A DNA stretch of 64,000 bases from Candidatus Sulfurimonas marisnigri (lineage in GTDB: Bacteria; Campylobacterota; Campylobacteria; Campylobacterales; Sulfurimonadaceae): NCBI RefSeq assembly GCF_015265475.1, contig NZ_CP054493.1:124001-188000 (forward strand). The letters run 5' to 3'. How positions within the stretch are numbered: position 1 is the first letter of the stretch; the number at the start of each line of letters is the position of its first letter. Made by a program: the position numbers and the translations under genes. Shown here in pieces: positions 34,083 through 42,800 of the stretch. Under the pieces are notes generated by a model that was not told where the DNA came from, made no database searches, and saw only the letters and a list, made by a program, of their open reading frames with translations.

Positions 34083-35951
34083 ATGAGGCTCTACTTGTTA
34101 ATAGTCAGCATTATGATGACAACTTCACTTTTTGCACAAGCAGAGGTTAAGATAGGTGTGAGAGCCTATAACAGTGAAAAAGTTTCCGTAAAGAGATGGG
34201 AAGAGACAACAAAAGCTCTTGAGAGAGCAATCCCTGAATATAATATTTCAATGGTTCCTATAGTCTCTTTTAAAGAGATGGAAGATGCCGTTAAAAATAA
34301 AGAGATTGATTTTATTTTAACAAACCCGAGTGAATATGTTGCATTTGAAGCAAGAAATAATGTACGAAGAATTGCCACACTTATAAATCACAGAGATGAA
34401 GGTGGACTAGCTAAGTTCTCATCTATTATATTTACCAAAGCAGATAGAGATGATATAAACTCTTTAGAAGATACCAAAGGCAAATCTATACTGGGTTTAA
34501 AGAAACAAGCATTTGGTGCTTGGCAGATGGCTCATAAAGAGTTCTTAGATAGCGGTATTGATCCATTTGAAGATCTGGACGTTAAATTCAACTTGGCTTC
34601 TAGCCAACAAGAGATTGTATACGCTGTGCTAAATGGTAAAGCAGATTTAGGAACAGTTAGAACAGGAGTAATGGAGAGATTGATAAAAGATGGAAAAATT
34701 CTAACATCTGAAATAAAAGTAATCAACGTTAAGGTTGATGGATTTCCACTTCTTCATAGCACCGCAACTTACCCAGAATGGGCATTTGCCTCACTGCAAC
34801 ATATACAATTTGACCTTGCAAATAAAATAGCTATAGCCTTGTTGCAGATAAGACCAAATGATGAAGCTGCGGTAAAAGGCAACTATACCGGCTGGACTAC
34901 GCCCCTTGAGTATGGAAAAGTTCACGATACTTTAAAAGAACTCAAAGTCTTCCCCTATGAAAATTATGGGGAGATTACTTTGGAACTAATATGGAAAGAG
35001 TATAAATATACTCTCCTCCTTCTTTTATTGGGTGTTTTATCACTAATAATTTATAATAAACATGTAAAGAGCTTAAATGATAGATTGGCGAAAAAGAGTA
35101 TAAAATTAAAAAAGATAAACATGGAGTTAGAAAAAGCTACTTATGAGCTGTCAAAATTCAGTAAAGAGTTAGAGAAAAGAGTAAAAGAGGAAGTAAAAGA
35201 GAACAAAGAAAAAGATAAATTAGTATCCCAACAATCAAAGATGGCAGCTATGGGAGAGATGATAGGAAATATTGCACACCAATGGAGACAGCCAATAGCA
35301 ATCATATCTATGTGGGCAAATAATATAATAGCAGATATAGATATGGGAAATATAAAGAATGAAGAGTTAAGAAAATATGCAAACAGTATTAATATGCAAA
35401 CTCAACACCTATCCCAAACAATAGATGATTTTAGAAACTTTTTCACTCCAAATAAAGAGAAAAGCATCTTTACTCTAAGGAGTAGTGTAGATAAGACAAT
35501 GTCTCTTTTAACTGCTTCATTTAAAACACACAGTATTGAACTTATAGAAGATATAGAAGATATAGAGATAGTAGCTTTAGAAAATGAACTAACGCAGGCT
35601 ATCTTAAATATTATAAAAAATGCTAAAGATGTTTTAGAAACACGTCCTGATGGTAGTAGAAAACTAATCTTTATAAATGTATATAAAAAAGATAGCAAAG
35701 CAATTATAGAGATAAAAGACAGCGGTGGCGGGATAGCAGACAATATTATAGATAAAGTGTTTGAGCCATACTTTACAACGAAGCATAAATCACAAGGGAC
35801 GGGGATAGGTCTTTATATGACAGAGTCTATAATTACTAAACATTTACATGGAGAGATAACTGCTGAAAACTCAGAGTATGAGTATAAAGGGAAACATTAC
35901 AAAGGGGCAGTGTTTGCTATAAGCTTGCCGACTAGTGAGGAAAAAGGGTGA
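34083..35951 (+). CDS. Sensor kinase with PhnD/TtrS-like periplasmic binding domain
   Basis: This 622-aa protein has a signal peptide (residues 1-20). A PhnD-type substrate-binding domain spans about 22-300 (IDFILTNPSEYVAF, KGKSILGLKKQAFG, GKADLGTVRTG, ATYPEWAFASL). One membrane helix lies near 310-330, then a coiled linker and a kinase with H-box GNIAHQWRQPIAI, N-box AILNIIKNAKD and G2 GTGIGLYM. The YPEW motif and layout are like the tetrathionate/thiosulfate sensors TtrS and ThsS, so a sulfur oxyanion ligand is plausible here. Phosphonate or other anions remain possible. Its 3' part is nearly identical in DNA to the next kinase gene. Confidence 0.88.
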   Translation: MRLYLLIVSIMMTTSLFAQAEVKIGVRAYNSEKVSVKRWEETTKALERAIPEYNISMVPIVSFKEMEDAVKNKEIDFILTNPSEYVAFEARNNVRRIATLINHRDEGGLAKFSSIIFTKADRDDINSLEDTKGKSILGLKKQAFGAWQMAHKEFLDSGIDPFEDLDVKFNLASSQQEIVYAVLNGKADLGTVRTGVMERLIKDGKILTSEIKVINVKVDGFPLLHSTATYPEWAFASLQHIQFDLANKIAIALLQIRPNDEAAVKGNYTGWTTPLEYGKVHDTLKELKVFPYENYGEITLELIWKEYKYTLLLLLLGVLSLIIYNKHVKSLNDRLAKKSIKLKKINMELEKATYELSKFSKELEKRVKEEVKENKEKDKLVSQQSKMAAMGEMIGNIAHQWRQPIAIISMWANNIIADIDMGNIKNEELRKYANSINMQTQHLSQTIDDFRNFFTPNKEKSIFTLRSSVDKTMSLLTASFKTHSIELIEDIEDIEIVALENELTQAILNIIKNAKDVLETRPDGSRKLIFINVYKKDSKAIIEIKDSGGGIADNIIDKVFEPYFTTKHKSQGTGIGLYMTESIITKHLHGEITAENSEYEYKGKHYKGAVFAISLPTSEEKG

Positions 35952-37673
35952 AAGTTGAAATTTAGCCAAAAATTAATATTTCTTTTTTTACTGATTCTTA
36001 CTGCAGTACTCTTAAATAAAGTATGGCAAGAGAAGATTGAGTTGCTGAAAAAAGAAAAATATATAGCAGTCACGCAAGAGATACAAGAACAAACAAATAT
36101 ATTAGTGGAAGAGAAGAAAAATGCAACTGTTGCTATTGGTGTCTCCCTGTCGTTTGACAAAACTATAAAAGAGGCATTGAAAAAAGATAAAGTAGAGCTA
36201 ATAAAATTAGGTGAACTCTCAGCATCCTTGCGAAAAAATAGTGACTTTAAAAATGTTTGGTTCCATGTTCTTACAGGAGAGGGAAAATGCTTTTATAGAA
36301 GCTGGACAGATAGAAGGTGTGACACGGTTTTAAATAATAGAATTGATATTGAAGAGATGCTTAAAGATCCAAAAATAATGACAACCATCAGTGTTGGCAA
36401 TTACGATATGACATTTAAGGTAATGATTCCTATTTATGAAGAAAAAAATCTACTAGGAATAATAGAGGTCATTACACATTTTAACTCGATCACTATAAAA
36501 CTTCTTAAAAAAGGGATTGAACCTGTCGTTTTAGCTGATAAAAAGTACAAAGAACAACTTCTATACCCGTTTACAAAACTGTTTATAGGCAATTATTATG
36601 TAGCCAATTTAAATGCAAATCCTAAATATATGGACATAATTGAGGAAAAAACAGTAGAACACTTTTTAACTTTTGAAAAAATTTATAATGAAGATATAGA
36701 GAGAGGTAATATAGAAACACTATATACGGTGCCTGATATTAAAGGTGACCCTTTGGGCTACATCATACTCTTTAAACCAATAAATGAAATAGACATGTCA
36801 GATATAGAGTGGATGAAAGAGGAGATGGTTTACTATATTGTAATTTTACTTATTTTATCTGCATCTATCTTTTATTATCTTACAAACAGAAGGGTTATAT
36901 CTGCAATCTCATCTAAAAACAGAAGTATGAAAAAATTAAATGATTATTTGGAAAAAGCATTAATAGAGGAGAAAGAAGCTCAAAGACAGCAGGAAAAAGA
37001 GAGACAAATTTTATTCCAGCAATCAAAGATGGCGGCCATGGGTGAGATGATAGGAAATATAGCACACCAGTGGAGACAACCAATAACAATTATATCAATG
37101 TGGGCAAACAATATAATAGCAGATATAGATATTGGAGATGTTGAGAATAAAGAGTTAAGAAAATATGCCGTAAATATCAACGAACAAACGCAACACTTAT
37201 CTCAAACAATAGATGATTTTAGAAACTTTTTCATTCCAAACAAAGATAAAAGTATCTTCACTATAAAGAGCAGCATAGATAAAACAATGAGCCTCTTGAG
37301 TGCAGCCTTTAAAACACACGGTATTGAACTTATAGAAGATATAGAAGATATAGAGATAGTAGCTTTAGAAAATGAACTAACGCAGGCTATCTTAAATATT
37401 ATAAAAAATGCTAAAGATGTTTTAGAAACACGTCCTGATGGTAGTAGAAAACTAATCTTTATAAATGTATATAAAAAAGATAACAAAGCAATTATAGAGA
37501 TAAAAGACAGCGGTGGCGGGATAGCAGACAATATTATAGATAAAGTGTTTGAGCCATACTTTACAACGAAGCATAAATCACAAGGGACGGGGATAGGTCT
37601 TTATATGACAGAGTCTATAATTACTAAACATTTACATGGAGAGATAACTGCTGAAAACTCAGAGTATGAGTAT
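35533..37673 (+). repeat. 353-bp near-identical direct repeat shared by two kinase genes
   Basis: By eye, 35533-35885 matches 37321-37673 (offset 1788 bp) with a single mismatch (G/A at 35695/37483). It covers the ATPase-domain half of both genes. Flanking parts of the same domains differ at many synonymous sites. Confidence 0.9.
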
Positions 37674-37736
37674 GAGGGGAAACATTATATGGGTGCAATG
37701 TTTACTATAGCTCTGCCAATTGATGAAAAGAGATAA
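35955..37736 (+). CDS. Cache-type membrane sensor histidine kinase
   Basis: This 593-aa kinase starts at TTG 35955, behind AAAAAGGG. A first membrane helix (about 6-22) and a second (about 291-311) enclose a periplasmic domain of about 270 residues. The pattern (helix, then DFKNVWFHVLTGEGKCFYRSWTD, then FKVMIPIYEEKNLLGIIEVI) is that of a double-Cache or related PAS-like sensor of small organic ligands. The kinase part has H-box GNIAHQWRQPITI and the same ATPase half as the previous gene. It follows that gene by 3 bp. Ligand unknown. Confidence 0.88.
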   Translation: MKFSQKLIFLFLLILTAVLLNKVWQEKIELLKKEKYIAVTQEIQEQTNILVEEKKNATVAIGVSLSFDKTIKEALKKDKVELIKLGELSASLRKNSDFKNVWFHVLTGEGKCFYRSWTDRRCDTVLNNRIDIEEMLKDPKIMTTISVGNYDMTFKVMIPIYEEKNLLGIIEVITHFNSITIKLLKKGIEPVVLADKKYKEQLLYPFTKLFIGNYYVANLNANPKYMDIIEEKTVEHFLTFEKIYNEDIERGNIETLYTVPDIKGDPLGYIILFKPINEIDMSDIEWMKEEMVYYIVILLILSASIFYYLTNRRVISAISSKNRSMKKLNDYLEKALIEEKEAQRQQEKERQILFQQSKMAAMGEMIGNIAHQWRQPITIISMWANNIIADIDIGDVENKELRKYAVNINEQTQHLSQTIDDFRNFFIPNKDKSIFTIKSSIDKTMSLLSAAFKTHGIELIEDIEDIEIVALENELTQAILNIIKNAKDVLETRPDGSRKLIFINVYKKDNKAIIEIKDSGGGIADNIIDKVFEPYFTTKHKSQGTGIGLYMTESIITKHLHGEITAENSEYEYEGKHYMGAMFTIALPIDEKR

Positions 37737-37738
37737 TA

Positions 37739-39217
37739 ATGAAGAATGAGATATTCTATAAAAGATTAAAAAAAATAAAAAAATATTATATCAATATTTT
37801 GGTTTTAGCAACTCTGACTATTGTTTCTTTATTAGCATGGAGCATTGATAACGAAGTAAAGCATTATAAAAATTTGGCATTAGAATATGCAAAAATTTCT
37901 TTTGATAAAGATCTAATATTTAGAAAGTGGGCTGCAAGTCATGGAGGAGTATATGTTCCTCCTACTAAAAGGACACCCTCAAACCAGTACTTGATTAACG
38001 TAGAAGATAAAGATGTAGTTACAACAACAGGTAAAAAGCTAACACTTATGAATCCGGCTTATATGATAAGACAGCTAATGGAAGAAAATGAGGGCCTGTA
38101 TGGAGCAAAAGGGCATATTACAAGTTTAATTTTGCTAAATCCCAAGAATAAACCAAGCGATTGGGAGACTAAAGCACTCAAGTTGTTTGATAAAGGTGAA
38201 AAAGAAGAAGTTTATGAGTTTTTAAACAAAGATGGCAAAGAGTACATATACTATATGAAAGCTTTGGTGACAGAAGAGTCTTGTCTGAAATGTCACGCAC
38301 ATCAAGGTTATAAGATAGGTGATACCAGAGGTGGAGTTTCTGTAGTTATACCAATGGAAAAGTACGATAATGAGATGTATGGTGAAATCATTAGAATTAT
38401 CAGTGTGTTTTTTATTTTTTATATGATTGCTATAGTCGGTATGATTTATACATACGGGCGGCTTAAAGCCTCTTTACTAGAACAAGAGAAGCTATTTGAC
38501 GAGAACAGAAAAAAAGATGAGATTATGCTTGCTCAATCAAGAAACGCGGCAATGGGAGAGATGATAAGTATGATAGCTCATCAGTGGAGACAACCAATAG
38601 CAATCATATCTATGTGGGCAAATAATATAATAGCAGATATAGATATGGATGAAGTTCATAATGATGACTTTAAAAAATATGCTAAAAATATCAATGAACA
38701 AACTCAGTATCTATCCCAAACAATAGACGACTTTAGAAACTTTTTTAAACCAGATAAAGCTAAAGAAAAAGTTTTGATACAAGATGTAATGGATGAGTGC
38801 TTAGGTGTTGTTGGAAAAAGCTTACAAAACAGCAATGTACATGTAGAAAAAAACTATACATGTAATACTCCTATAAGTATACACGCAAGAGAGCTTATGC
38901 AAGTCTATATTAATATACTCAAAAATGCAAAAGAGGCACTTGTTGAGCAAGAGATTAAAGATGCTAAAGTAATTATAAATATTTATGAAGATGAGAATAG
39001 TGTGGTTTGTGAAATCAAAGACAATGCAAATGGGATTAAAGAAGAGATAATGCAAAAAATATTTGACCCGTATTTTACAACTAAGGGTGTTCACTCAGGC
39101 ACTGGAATAGGTCTGTATATGAGCAAAATTATAGTAGAACAGCACCTACATGGGACAATTAGTGCAGTCAATATTAAAAAAGGTGTCTGCTTTAGTATTG
39201 TTATACCTAAAAAGTAA
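37739..39217 (+). CDS. Heme-dependent sensor kinase with DUF3365/Tll0287-like domain
   Basis: This 492-aa kinase has an N-terminal membrane helix (about 18-35), a periplasmic domain of about 175 residues and a second helix (about 213-235). The periplasmic domain fits DUF3365 (Tll0287-like): RKWAASHGGVYVP near its start and a covalent heme motif, CLKCH, at 182-186. The kinase has H-box MIAHQWRQPIAI, N-box ILKNAKEAL and G2 GTGIGLYM. Such domains are thought to sense redox state or gases through c-type heme. It follows the second kinase by 2 bp and ends the plus-strand cluster. Confidence 0.88.
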   Translation: MKNEIFYKRLKKIKKYYINILVLATLTIVSLLAWSIDNEVKHYKNLALEYAKISFDKDLIFRKWAASHGGVYVPPTKRTPSNQYLINVEDKDVVTTTGKKLTLMNPAYMIRQLMEENEGLYGAKGHITSLILLNPKNKPSDWETKALKLFDKGEKEEVYEFLNKDGKEYIYYMKALVTEESCLKCHAHQGYKIGDTRGGVSVVIPMEKYDNEMYGEIIRIISVFFIFYMIAIVGMIYTYGRLKASLLEQEKLFDENRKKDEIMLAQSRNAAMGEMISMIAHQWRQPIAIISMWANNIIADIDMDEVHNDDFKKYAKNINEQTQYLSQTIDDFRNFFKPDKAKEKVLIQDVMDECLGVVGKSLQNSNVHVEKNYTCNTPISIHARELMQVYINILKNAKEALVEQEIKDAKVIINIYEDENSVVCEIKDNANGIKEEIMQKIFDPYFTTKGVHSGTGIGLYMSKIIVEQHLHGTISAVNIKKGVCFSIVIPKK

Positions 39218-39221
39218 AGTT

Positions 39222-39911
39222 TTAAATAGGAACTATTTTATATCCTGAGCCATAAACAGTTTTAATAGTGTCTTTTGGCAGTTTACTTCTTGTGCGTTTT
39301 ACCAAAGAGGTGACGGCATCGTTTGAAAATTCATTTTCACTTGCTGATTGGTGAAGATAATTAAATATATCCTCTGATGTAAAGTTATGGTTTGGTTTTG
39401 AACATAACAGTTTTAGCAGTAAAGTCTCTTTTTTTCTAAGTTGTATCTCTGCATTGTTCTCCCAAAATGTATATGTGTCACTATCCCAATAGATGTTGTC
39501 ACTGAAATATATACGTCTGTTGGTAACTCTGATTTGTTCTACTGTGTCAAATAAAACTTTTTTTAAAACATCAGATTTTATGGGCTTTATCAGGTATGTT
39601 TCAAGATGCAGTTTAACTGCGTGAAGAAGTTTTTCCTGATCAGAATGGGCACTCATAATTATGACTTTTGTCTCTTTGTCCTTTTCTCTTATGTTAGAGA
39701 TTAGGCTTAGTCCATCAAGGTTTGGCATATTAATATCTGTAAGTATTATATTTGGACGTTTCTCTTTATATATCTCATAAGCCTCTTTGCCGCAAGCCGC
39801 ACTATATACTCTAGAGAAAAACATTTGGAGATACTCAACCGTTGACTCTCGTAACTCTTCTTCATCTTCAGCTAAAAGGATAGAAATATCCCTGATTAAA
39901 TCAATTTTCAT
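39222..39911 (-). CDS. OmpR-family response regulator paired with the diiron-sensor kinase
   Basis: This 229-aa protein has a receiver domain with Asp59 (LTDINMP), a switch serine (MSAHS) and a KP motif (LIKPIK). A winged-helix domain follows (LRKKETLLLKLL, NDAVTSLVKRTRSKLP, VYGSGYKIVP). It overlaps the upstream kinase gene by 11 bp, so the two are translationally coupled and almost certainly partners. The siroheme genes precede both in the same run, so nitrite or sulfite reduction genes are plausible targets, but these are not in the window. Confidence 0.9.
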   Translation of the reverse strand: MKIDLIRDISILLAEDEEELRESTVEYLQMFFSRVYSAACGKEAYEIYKEKRPNIILTDINMPNLDGLSLISNIREKDKETKVIIMSAHSDQEKLLHAVKLHLETYLIKPIKSDVLKKVLFDTVEQIRVTNRRIYFSDNIYWDSDTYTFWENNAEIQLRKKETLLLKLLCSKPNHNFTSEDIFNYLHQSASENEFSNDAVTSLVKRTRSKLPKDTIKTVYGSGYKIVPI

Positions 39912-41436
39912 TTTTCATCTTTATAATAAATTTAGCACCTATTTGTGTGCCATCATCTTCATTACTGTTCTTTACACTTAAAAAGCCATTCATATTGTTT
40001 TCAATAATCATTTTTGCTATATGTAAGCCGAGTCCAGTTCCCATAGACTTATGTTTGGTTGTAAAGTATGGATCAAATATCTTGCTTATGATTTTATCAT
40101 CAATCCCGCCACAATCATCAGTTATACTAAGAGTTGTGTAATAATCATCTGATTTTAGAGAGATAGTTATATTGACATTTGCTAAGTTTTTGCTGTCTAT
40201 GATATCGTTGATATTCGAAAGAATAGAGACTATAACTTGAACAAACTCATTCATAATACCGTATATTTCAATATTATCATCAAGATAAAGGTTGAGTTTA
40301 ACTCTTTCATCGTTGCCAGATAAATGCACAATATTAAGTGCTTTTTTTATTGAATTATTAACTTTAAACCAACTTTTTTCCTTATCTGGACGATAGTAGT
40401 TCATGAAGTCTTCAATTGTATCAGACATGTAGATTATAGATTTTTCCATTTTTTGTAGCTTAGCGTTAACATCATCTTTTTGCAGTATATCTGCACTGTT
40501 TTTCTCTTGGAGAATCGCTACAGTTGTATTTATAATTGCGAGGGGTTGCCTCCATTGATGTGCTATATTACCAAGCATCTCGCTAATGTCTACCCTTTTA
40601 GCTTGCTCGAACAACAGCATATCACGCTCTTTTAAAGCTTCTTCTTTCTCTTGAAGCTCTTTTATTGTGTCGACTAGTTCCTTGTTATACTTCTCTTCTA
40701 TATATAATCCGCAATCAAGATTTTTCATATTGCTAATCAAACCACTAATGTACTTTTTCTCTATTATTGAGCCATGCTGTGGTGCAATTAAGCTAATATC
40801 CAATTTCTCTATTTTATTTAGAGCATAGTTAAATATATCTTTGCTTGGCATATACTCTTGATGGAAGAGTTTAGCTTTATGAAAATATGTCTCATCGGCA
40901 TAAAAATCCCAAGAGTCATCTAATCCTCCGAAAATATCACCCGAAAATAGAACTTTAGAAGCAGGGTCATAAGATACAAATGCACCAGGTGAGTGGCAAT
41001 ATGGAGTAGTGTGAAAATCAAGTCTGAAACCGGTTGAAGTCACTAATTGGTTGTTGTTTTTATCTATCTCATAATAATCTGATTTAATAAGATAGTGTTT
41101 AATTAATACGGAAGTTCTTGAGTGCGTAACAACCAACAGGTCGTCTCTGTTTATAAGTTTTTCAATCTCAGGAACTGCTGCAACCAAATCAGGGTCTTGA
41201 TGATGAAGTACAATATATTTTATATTTTTCATATCAGTTAGTGTTTTCACTTTTCTGATTGTCTCATCAAATTCAATCATTGAACCTGGGTCAATTAAAA
41301 TAGACTCATTACTGTTAAGTATAATATATGGGTGGCACTGAAAAGGGTCGTCTTTGAGGTGCATTCCAACCCAATAGATATTAGGAGCTATCTCTACCGC
41401 CTCTTGAGTGTTTATATCTCTATTTATCATTTTCAA
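39901..41436 (-). CDS. Histidine kinase with diiron metallo-beta-lactamase-fold (ODP/FprA-like) sensor
   Basis: This 511-aa protein has no signal peptide or membrane helix. Residues about 10-240 form an FprA/ROO-type beta-lactamase fold. The six diiron positions are all filled: His79-x-Asp81-x-Asp83, His148 (YCHSPGAF), Asp167 (FSGDIFGG) and His221 (APQHGSI), with Asp81 replacing the usual Glu. There is no flavodoxin domain. A coiled linker leads to a kinase with H-box GNIAHQWRQPLAI (His293), N-box and G2 GTGLGLHI. Related ODP domains bind O2 in chemotaxis systems, so this is probably a cytoplasmic O2, NO or redox sensor kinase. It overlaps both its regulator and the siroheme gene. Confidence 0.85.
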   Translation of the reverse strand: MKMINRDINTQEAVEIAPNIYWVGMHLKDDPFQCHPYIILNSNESILIDPGSMIEFDETIRKVKTLTDMKNIKYIVLHHQDPDLVAAVPEIEKLINRDDLLVVTHSRTSVLIKHYLIKSDYYEIDKNNNQLVTSTGFRLDFHTTPYCHSPGAFVSYDPASKVLFSGDIFGGLDDSWDFYADETYFHKAKLFHQEYMPSKDIFNYALNKIEKLDISLIAPQHGSIIEKKYISGLISNMKNLDCGLYIEEKYNKELVDTIKELQEKEEALKERDMLLFEQAKRVDISEMLGNIAHQWRQPLAIINTTVAILQEKNSADILQKDDVNAKLQKMEKSIIYMSDTIEDFMNYYRPDKEKSWFKVNNSIKKALNIVHLSGNDERVKLNLYLDDNIEIYGIMNEFVQVIVSILSNINDIIDSKNLANVNITISLKSDDYYTTLSITDDCGGIDDKIISKIFDPYFTTKHKSMGTGLGLHIAKMIIENNMNGFLSVKNSNEDDGTQIGAKFIIKMKNEN

Positions 41437-42160
41437 ACCATTTTAGCTGCTCTCTAAGCGCTACAACTTTTCCAACAATAATCATAGCCGGAGTTCTTAG
41501 GCCTTTTGCTTTCATTGCTATATCCATAAGTGTACCGGTCACTACCTTTTGCTCTTTTGTAGTTCCCTTGGAGATTACAGCACATGGGCAGTCACTCTCT
41601 TTTCCAACCTCTATTAGTTTTTTGGAGATTTTTTCAAGGTTGTGTAGCCCCATTAAAAACACAATTGTGTCATCTGTTTTTAGACTATTCCAATCGGTCT
41701 GGGTCTCTTTTTTATCTGGAGATTCATGTCCAGTTACAACTCTAAAGCTCACAGCTATACCACGATGAGTTACAGGAATCCCAGCATAAGCAGGAACGCT
41801 AATAGCAGAAGTGACACCAGGGATAATCTCAAATTTAATATTTCTCTCAAAGAGGTATGCAGCTTCTTCGCCTCCTCTTCCAAATACAAAAGGGTCACCA
41901 CCTTTAAGGCGAACAACATTTTCATACTTTAGAGCATTTTGGTAAATAGTTTCGTTTATATCATCCTGAGGCATAATGTGGCGACCATCCTCTTTGCCGA
42001 CAAATATAAAACCACAACCGCTCTTTGCCTCTTTTAAAATATCTGGATTTGCTAAACGGTCGTAAATTATCACATCTGCTTTTTTAATTACCCTAAGTGC
42101 TTTTATAGTCAGCAGTTCAATATCTCCAGGCCCGGCACCTGTTAAATAAACTTTACCCAT
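41420..42160 (-). CDS. cobA: Uroporphyrinogen-III C-methyltransferase
   Basis: This 246-aa enzyme carries the SUMT motifs: VYLTGAGPGDIELLTIKA at the N-terminus, VRLKGGDPFVFGRGGEE and VIPGVTSAISVPAYAGIPVTHR. It methylates uroporphyrinogen III twice to precorrin-2. Its start overlaps the upstream precorrin-2 dehydrogenase gene by 8 bp and its end overlaps the diiron-sensor kinase by 17 bp, an unusual coupling of siroheme synthesis to a sensor. Together the two siroheme genes do the work of CysG. Confidence 0.93.
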   Translation of the reverse strand: MGKVYLTGAGPGDIELLTIKALRVIKKADVIIYDRLANPDILKEAKSGCGFIFVGKEDGRHIMPQDDINETIYQNALKYENVVRLKGGDPFVFGRGGEEAAYLFERNIKFEIIPGVTSAISVPAYAGIPVTHRGIAVSFRVVTGHESPDKKETQTDWNSLKTDDTIVFLMGLHNLEKISKKLIEVGKESDCPCAVISKGTTKEQKVVTGTLMDIAMKAKGLRTPAMIIVGKVVALREQLKWFENDK

Positions 42161-42722
42161 CAGAGTGCAACCTCATATAATCTGCCGCTTTTTTTTCTAG
42201 CATTTTCATCCGCTCTCTCCCCTTGGGAAGAGTTTTTCGTAAAGCTTTCATTTGAGCTAAAAAATCTGAGAGACCTGATGGAAGCAGATTTTTTATATAA
42301 GATTTTAATTGTTTTGCCATTGCAGGAGAAGCCCCTGAGGTTGAAATGGCAATTGTCAAATCATCTTGTTTTATGTAAGAAGGAAAAATAAAATCACAAT
42401 AGTCGACCGAATCAACAGCGTTGCAAAGACATTTGTATTTTTTTGATTCACTGAATATTTTTTCTTGAAGAGAGATGTCATCAACAGCAACTATTACAAT
42501 TGCAAAATCTTTAATGTCCCCAGTTTTGTACTCTCTATTTTCTACATGTAGAGTTTTTTCTTTTATGGTTTTATTCATAATCTCTGAGATTTTAGGAGAT
42601 ATAACTGATATGTTTGAGGTGAAGTCTAAAAGGCGCTCTAGTTTTTCATAAGCTATATTCCCGCCACCAACAATTAGAATTTTTTTATTATCTAATTTTA
42701 AAAATGCAGGGAAATAACTCAT
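42153..42722 (-). CDS. Precorrin-2 dehydrogenase/sirohydrochlorin ferrochelatase (CysG N-terminal type)
   Basis: This 189-aa Met8/CysG N-terminal-type protein has the NAD-binding loop ILIVGGGNIAYEKLERLL and the IATSTSGASPAMAKQLK-type segment (here IAISTSGASPAMAKQL). It oxidises precorrin-2 to sirohydrochlorin and may insert iron to give siroheme, the cofactor of nitrite and sulfite reductases. It is the first gene of the minus-strand run that continues with cobA, the diiron kinase and its regulator. Confidence 0.9.
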   Translation of the reverse strand: MSYFPAFLKLDNKKILIVGGGNIAYEKLERLLDFTSNISVISPKISEIMNKTIKEKTLHVENREYKTGDIKDFAIVIVAVDDISLQEKIFSESKKYKCLCNAVDSVDYCDFIFPSYIKQDDLTIAISTSGASPAMAKQLKSYIKNLLPSGLSDFLAQMKALRKTLPKGRERMKMLEKKAADYMRLHSDG

Positions 42723-42800
42723 GCGTCTCTTTCATATATTTATTTATGACATAATAACATATAGTTATTAAATAATCTTATCGAACTTTAGGAGACAGCA

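Noticed and set aside
32141-42722. Signalling cluster as a defence or mobile island
   Set aside because: No recombinase, repeats at the edges or odd base use; the kinases look native to the phylum.
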